From CBDAQA01 sp965247815 (lineage in GTDB: Bacteria; Planctomycetota; Phycisphaerae; Tepidisphaerales; Tepidisphaeraceae): a stretch of DNA of 64,000 nucleotides. Made by a program: the position numbers and the translations under genes. This document shows positions 60,671 through 64,000 of the stretch, one piece after another. The DNA lies in NCBI GenBank assembly GCA_965247815.1, contig CBDFHW010000034.1, forward strand, positions 62,001-126,000. The letters are read 5' to 3'. The notes beneath the pieces are model-generated. The model had not been told where the DNA came from. It worked only from the letters and a program-made list of their open reading frames with translations, and searched no databases. Position 1 is the stretch's first letter; each line of letters begins with the position of its first letter.

Positions 60671-60988
60671 ACCGTCTCCAGAAGGCATCCCGCCCTGGTG
60701 TTCACGCCAATGCCGATCGGATTCCCGATCCGGCCAAACCGGCGAACACCGTAAAAGCGGGATAATTCGGCCGAGGCCGAAGATATATCCCGAACATCCT
60801 ATCTTACCCATTTATGCATCGGTGCGGCATGGGTGAGACTTAAGCAGTGATCCACAACTGACCATCCTGGTAAAGATTCAGGCAATCCTGTCGCTATTAC
60901 AACTACGAGATGCGTGGAGCCACCAAGCGGAATTTTTGCGTCATTTAGTTGCTATTATCGGACATTATTCCGCAGTATTCACCCGAGC

Positions 60989-61708
60989 TCAGCGGTCGAG
61001 CTGGTTCCAGATATTGTCTTGGAACGCGTTGTACGCGCCGGTGGGAGGGAACGGGTTGCCGCATTTGGCGAGGTCGACATTAAACGACTTGCGTGGAACC
61101 CAGTGAGCGCCGCCGTTGCCGAAAAGCACATTGATTCCGCTCACGTGCCGCGTGTCCACGCGTTGGGAGACCGAAACCAGGTCGGCGAAAATCGCTTTAT
61201 TCTGGAACCGTGATAGCCGCGGCATAATGGTCAAGGGGTCGGGCGAGTCGGGCAAAGCGGCTTCGGGGCGGCATCCGTAACCGGCATAGATGTTGGTCGT
61301 CGGCGGGACGGCCGGACTCACAATCCAGGGGTTCGCGGCAGTATTAAATTGCTCGCGTGGGTCATTCTCTGCGGGGCAGTAAAACGCACGCGGCTGAGCT
61401 ATCAAGTTCGCGTTGTAAAGCCAGCCGAACAGCGTGAACTGCCCGGTCGTGCTATAAACCATGCTGTTAAACTGCTTCGACCCGGTGGAGGCGCGGTAGC
61501 CGAGCGGGACCTGATCTCGATTCGCCAGCCCATACAGCATAAACGATTGATGAACCTGTCGAAGATTGCTCAGACACGCGACCCGGCTTGCGCTTTCACG
61601 GGCGCGCGTCAACCCAGGCAGTAGCAACCCGATCAACAGGGCAATGATGCCGATGACGACAAGCAGCTCGACTAATGTGAAGCCGGGTCGGCGTTTAAAC
61701 AGGGGCAT
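60989..61708 (-). CDS. prepilin-type pseudopilin, variant H-X9-DG
   Basis: A 239-residue protein with the prepilin leader RRPGFTLVELLVVIGIIALL (Phe after the Gly, Glu at +5), a long helix (LPGLTRARESASRVACLSNL), and a globular part. The region near the C-terminus reads HVSGINVLFGNGGAHWVP, in which the usual Asp-Gly of the H-X9-DG motif is Asn-Gly. This may reduce any metal binding by that loop. As with the pseudopilin at 31989, no pilus or secretion cluster is nearby. The two genes are paralogues in the leader and motif, but their globular parts differ. Confidence 0.85.
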   Translation of the reverse strand: MPLFKRRPGFTLVELLVVIGIIALLIGLLLPGLTRARESASRVACLSNLRQVHQSFMLYGLANRDQVPLGYRASTGSKQFNSMVYSTTGQFTLFGWLYNANLIAQPRAFYCPAENDPREQFNTAANPWIVSPAVPPTTNIYAGYGCRPEAALPDSPDPLTIMPRLSRFQNKAIFADLVSVSQRVDTRHVSGINVLFGNGGAHWVPRKSFNVDLAKCGNPFPPTGAYNAFQDNIWNQLDR

Positions 61709-61776
61709 CGGTTTTCAATTATAGAATGATTTGGCGTCGGGTTTTTAGCTGGCACGAGACGTGAATAGCTCTGTGC

Positions 61777-62121
61777 ATGGACATCAACGACCGTCTTTAT
61801 GTGGAGATTCATCCACTTGTTTCCGGGCAAATTCCCAGACCACACCCTGTTGAAGATGCACACTTTGACCCCGAGTGCATCTACAAGGTTTTGGGCATGT
61901 ACAACCCTTCGGAAACAAGTGAGTGCTATTTTATACTCTCAAACCAGCAGCGGCAGATCTGGTTCATTCCGCAACGCCATTTGCTCGCGTACGGACTGGT
62001 CGATTCGAACGAGCTTTTCCTGCCCCTCGATCGGGCGGGACGGGGTCGCAACGGGAATGGCCGGCTCTCCGGCCTGAACCACACCGGCTTCCAAAATACT
62101 GCCGACGCAGCCATTCGTTGA
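61777..62121 (+). CDS. small soluble protein, unknown
   Basis: A 114-residue protein with a strand-rich start (MDINDRLYVEIHPLVSGQIP), then CIYKVLGMYNPSETSECYFI and RQIWFIPQRHLLAYGLVDSN. The last 30 residues are polar and rich in Gly, Arg and Asn. No family is recognised. The gene is divergent from the pseudopilin and 69 bases from it, so they may share a control region. The regular mix of strand and loop residues supports a real gene. Confidence 0.6.
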   Translation: MDINDRLYVEIHPLVSGQIPRPHPVEDAHFDPECIYKVLGMYNPSETSECYFILSNQQRQIWFIPQRHLLAYGLVDSNELFLPLDRAGRGRNGNGRLSGLNHTGFQNTADAAIR

Positions 62122-62264
62122 CAAATCCATACCATTCGGGTCACTTACTGCGACGCTATGTCGGTGTACGACGGCCGTTGATTTCGGATTTACGGCAGAG
62201 TCTGCCATAGGCACGGCGTTTGTTTGGAATCCTTCGAAATCGTAATTCTTCTCCAGGAGCAGTC

Positions 62265-62702
62265 ATGATCCAGATGTTGAAAGCCGCCGCATTGGCCGGC
62301 GCGTCGTTGTTAGTCGTTGGTTGCCAGTCGGACAGCATGTACCGCCCCGCGGCGGATCCCACCGTGCTGTCATCGCACGCCGCGAAAGAAGCCTACCCGT
62401 CTAACATGTCGTCGGAAAAAGCGCCCGACATGTTTTACTCGGTCGAAGGAAATGGCGTCGTGACGCTTTTTAATGCCGGCGACACGTCGCTGACCGGCTT
62501 CACGGTCTGGGTCGCCAAAAGCTATTCGCTCTTCGTCGATAAGCTTCCCGCGCATACGTCCCGCATGATCGCGCCGGAAACCGTCTTCAACACCACCGGT
62601 GGCAACCTTACCGCTGTCCCGGTGGCGAACTACGCCCCGGTACAGATCAGCACCAATGGCCATCTGTATGAATTGCCCGGCCCCGTTCACTCGATGCAGT
62701 AA
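62265..62702 (+). CDS. lipoprotein of unknown function
   Basis: A 145-residue lipoprotein. MIQMLKAAALAGASLLVVGC is the signal with lipobox Cys at 20. The mature part has MFYSVEGNGVVTLFNAGDTS, LTGFTVWVAKSYSLFVDKLP, and NLTAVPVANYAPVQIST, beta-strand-rich with alternating polar residues. No family is recognised. AGGAG lies six bases before ATG 62265. A terminator follows at 62749. A single-gene transcript is likely. Confidence 0.8.
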   Translation: MIQMLKAAALAGASLLVVGCQSDSMYRPAADPTVLSSHAAKEAYPSNMSSEKAPDMFYSVEGNGVVTLFNAGDTSLTGFTVWVAKSYSLFVDKLPAHTSRMIAPETVFNTTGGNLTAVPVANYAPVQISTNGHLYELPGPVHSMQ

Positions 62703-62748
62703 TTTTCGACCTCAGCCAGTAGCTCGTCAAAGTTATTTTTCATCACTC

Positions 62749-62775
62749 CCGGCCACGCTTTCAGCGTGGCCGGGA
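62749..62775 (+). terminator. rho-independent terminator after the lipoprotein gene
   Basis: A 12-base perfect stem (CCCGGCCACGCT and AGCGTGGCCGGG) with a 3-base loop, followed by ATTGCTTTATT. It lies about 46 bases after the stop codon of the gene at 62265. Confidence 0.85.
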
Positions 62776-62888
62776 TTGCTTTATTGCTTACTTCTTCGCG
62801 ACTGATTCCCTGAACGCCTTCCTGCCGATACGCTTGTGCCCGCGCCGGAGTTGGTCACAGCAAAAAATCCTGAGAGGGAGTTCAGACA

Positions 62889-64000
62889 ATGTCTTGTCGT
62901 AGCCGCGTTCTGTCGGTTCTTTTGGCCGTTCCTTTCTCTATCGCGCTCGTGCCGTCCGAATCGCGGGCGGACGACCTTTTCGGCCTCGTCGCCACGGGCA
63001 CCGACACGACCGTGAAAACCGGTGGGTCCAGCGTCTTGAACTTGATACAGAATCTCTCAGATAACACCGATAAGTTCTCGCCGCTGAAAAATCAGACGTT
63101 CAACGCGTCGCTAAATTACGTCGGAATTCGCAACGCGATCCTGGTGAAGCAGTCGTTCGACCCGGCCGGGAATCGCGTGCTGAACCTGCGCGTGCCTTCG
63201 GTCGGGGTGAACCAGACCTTCAACGCCGCCGACGGCAGCCTGCAGACGCAGATTCGCGATTACCTGAAAAAAAGCGGCTTGGCCGAGCTGGCGGATTTTC
63301 AGTCGATCGTGAATCGAAGCACGATTGCCGGGGTCGTCGACGGCAACCCGCTCGCGGCAACGGCCATGTTGCAGGACGCCGGGTTCCAACAGTTCGGTCT
63401 GCAGACCAGCCCCCTGGATCTGAACGGCAAAGCCTACAGCACCGACGGCGGCCATATCGTCAACCGCTACTGGACCGACGGCGGTGTGCTCGACGCCGGC
63501 GGGGTCTCCGGGCAATACGTCGATCTCACACTGTCGACCGAGATCCACTTCAATGACATCATCGGGCTCACGTTCACCAGCCCGCTGCGGTACGAAAAAA
63601 TTCGCTCGGCCGACATTTTCATGGGCGGTGAAGTGATCGGCTTGCCCATCACGATTATGCCCGCCAAGGGCGGCCTTTTCTTCTGGCAAGTGACCCCCGC
63701 CATTCAGGGCGGTGCTGCCGGTTCACAGGACTTCGTCAGCGGGGGTGTCGTCTACGGGGCACAAGTCACCAGCTCGTTCGGCGTCCACCTCGGCGGGTTC
63801 ACGGTAACCCTCGCCGACCAGGCCGGGTACTACCACGGGGCGAACATCGAAGTAGCTGGTTACCACTTCGACACCAACGTGAATCAGGTGATTTTCAAGA
63901 ACGGCCTGCAGCTCAGCAAAGCCTGGGGAAACTTCTTCCTCGACGCCAGCGGCACCTGGACCGACTTCACCCGCGACGCCTACGTCAGTGGCTACTTCAC
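62889..64000 (+). CDS. exported protein, probable outer-membrane beta-barrel (partial at window end)
   Basis: ATG 62889 opens a frame that has no stop before the window ends, so at least 370 residues are coded and the C-terminus is missing. MSCRSRVLSVLLAVPFSIAL is a signal peptide, with cleavage near SRADD. The mature part has alternating hydrophobic-polar strands with aromatic ends: LNYVGIRNAILVKQSF, IVNRYWTDGGVL, VDLTLSTEIHFNDI, FFWQVTPAIQGG and GYYHGANIEVAGYHF, as in outer-membrane barrels. GAGGGAG lies eight to ten bases before the start. The frame was checked codon by codon from the sequence. No family is recognised. Confidence 0.8.
   Translation, partial: MSCRSRVLSVLLAVPFSIALVPSESRADDLFGLVATGTDTTVKTGGSSVLNLIQNLSDNTDKFSPLKNQTFNASLNYVGIRNAILVKQSFDPAGNRVLNLRVPSVGVNQTFNAADGSLQTQIRDYLKKSGLAELADFQSIVNRSTIAGVVDGNPLAATAMLQDAGFQQFGLQTSPLDLNGKAYSTDGGHIVNRYWTDGGVLDAGGVSGQYVDLTLSTEIHFNDIIGLTFTSPLRYEKIRSADIFMGGEVIGLPITIMPAKGGLFFWQVTPAIQGGAAGSQDFVSGGVVYGAQVTSSFGVHLGGFTVTLADQAGYYHGANIEVAGYHFDTNVNQVIFKNGLQLSKAWGNFFLDASGTWTDFTRDAYVSGYF

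Noticed and set aside
1..64000. Prophage, integrase, insertion sequence, CRISPR-Cas or polyketide cluster
   Set aside because: No gene with the expected motifs was found on either strand. The nearest mobile signal is the dispersed palindrome family.

Overview
The window reads as chromosomal DNA of a GC-rich planctomycete, most likely class Phycisphaerae (Tepidisphaera/Humisphaera-like). This is inferred from family content: PEP-CTERM tails (VPEPTT, one membrane segment, then a run of Arg), dockerin-like calcium-binding repeats, prepilin-type proteins with an H-X9-DG-like motif, a LESR..AAD motif at the N-terminus of a secreted protein, and many lipoproteins. No 16S rRNA or other taxonomic marker is present. 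Genes lie on both strands in short operons. There is no integrase, insertion sequence, CRISPR array or phage module.

Layout. 1-5.5 kb: end of an MFS transporter, ruvX, mannose-1-phosphate guanylyltransferase, an iron-sulfur photolyase, and a two-gene unit whose HEPN gene is broken by one base. 5.9-10.5 kb: murA, a MarR regulator, a DJ-1/PfpI protein, gene debris and three tiny membrane proteins. 10.7-17.8 kb: a heme/siroheme operon (precorrin-2 dehydrogenase, CcsA/HemX, hemA), a GT-C type membrane protein, and dnaX with a run of ten A that predicts a short gamma form. 17.8-26.4 kb: envelope and secreted proteins, including a tandem pair of HAF-repeat proteins, paralogous lipoproteins, a truncated RRM gene, and a CARDB protein with a caspase-like His/Cys pair. 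26.5 kb: tRNA-Glu(CTC). 27.3-40.3 kb: two giant beta-strand-repeat PEP-CTERM proteins in divergent orientation, with a pseudopilin gene between them.

40.5-52.5 kb: two GT87-like membrane glycosyltransferases around a family 5 uracil-DNA glycosylase, a lipoprotein, a complete ribose-type ABC importer operon, then an FkbM-like protein, a nucleotidyltransferase-like protein, an HD-domain protein and a luciferase-like oxidoreductase. 52.8-56.5 kb: a coiled-coil membrane protein, an SDR enzyme, a triple-LysM protein and a 2'-5' RNA ligase-like protein. 56.5-60.7 kb: a minus-strand signalling cluster (HTH-receiver protein, HDOD histidine kinase, receiver-GAF protein). 61-64 kb: another pseudopilin, a lipoprotein, and the start of a secreted protein that runs off the window.

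The most informative non-coding signal is a family of dispersed intergenic palindromes (arms GTTTAGCGGC... and ...GCCGCTAAAC), with five complete and two half copies. Other items to check are the dnaX slippery run, the HEPN frameshift just before its Rx4H motif, and the duplicated marR-pfpI intergenic region.
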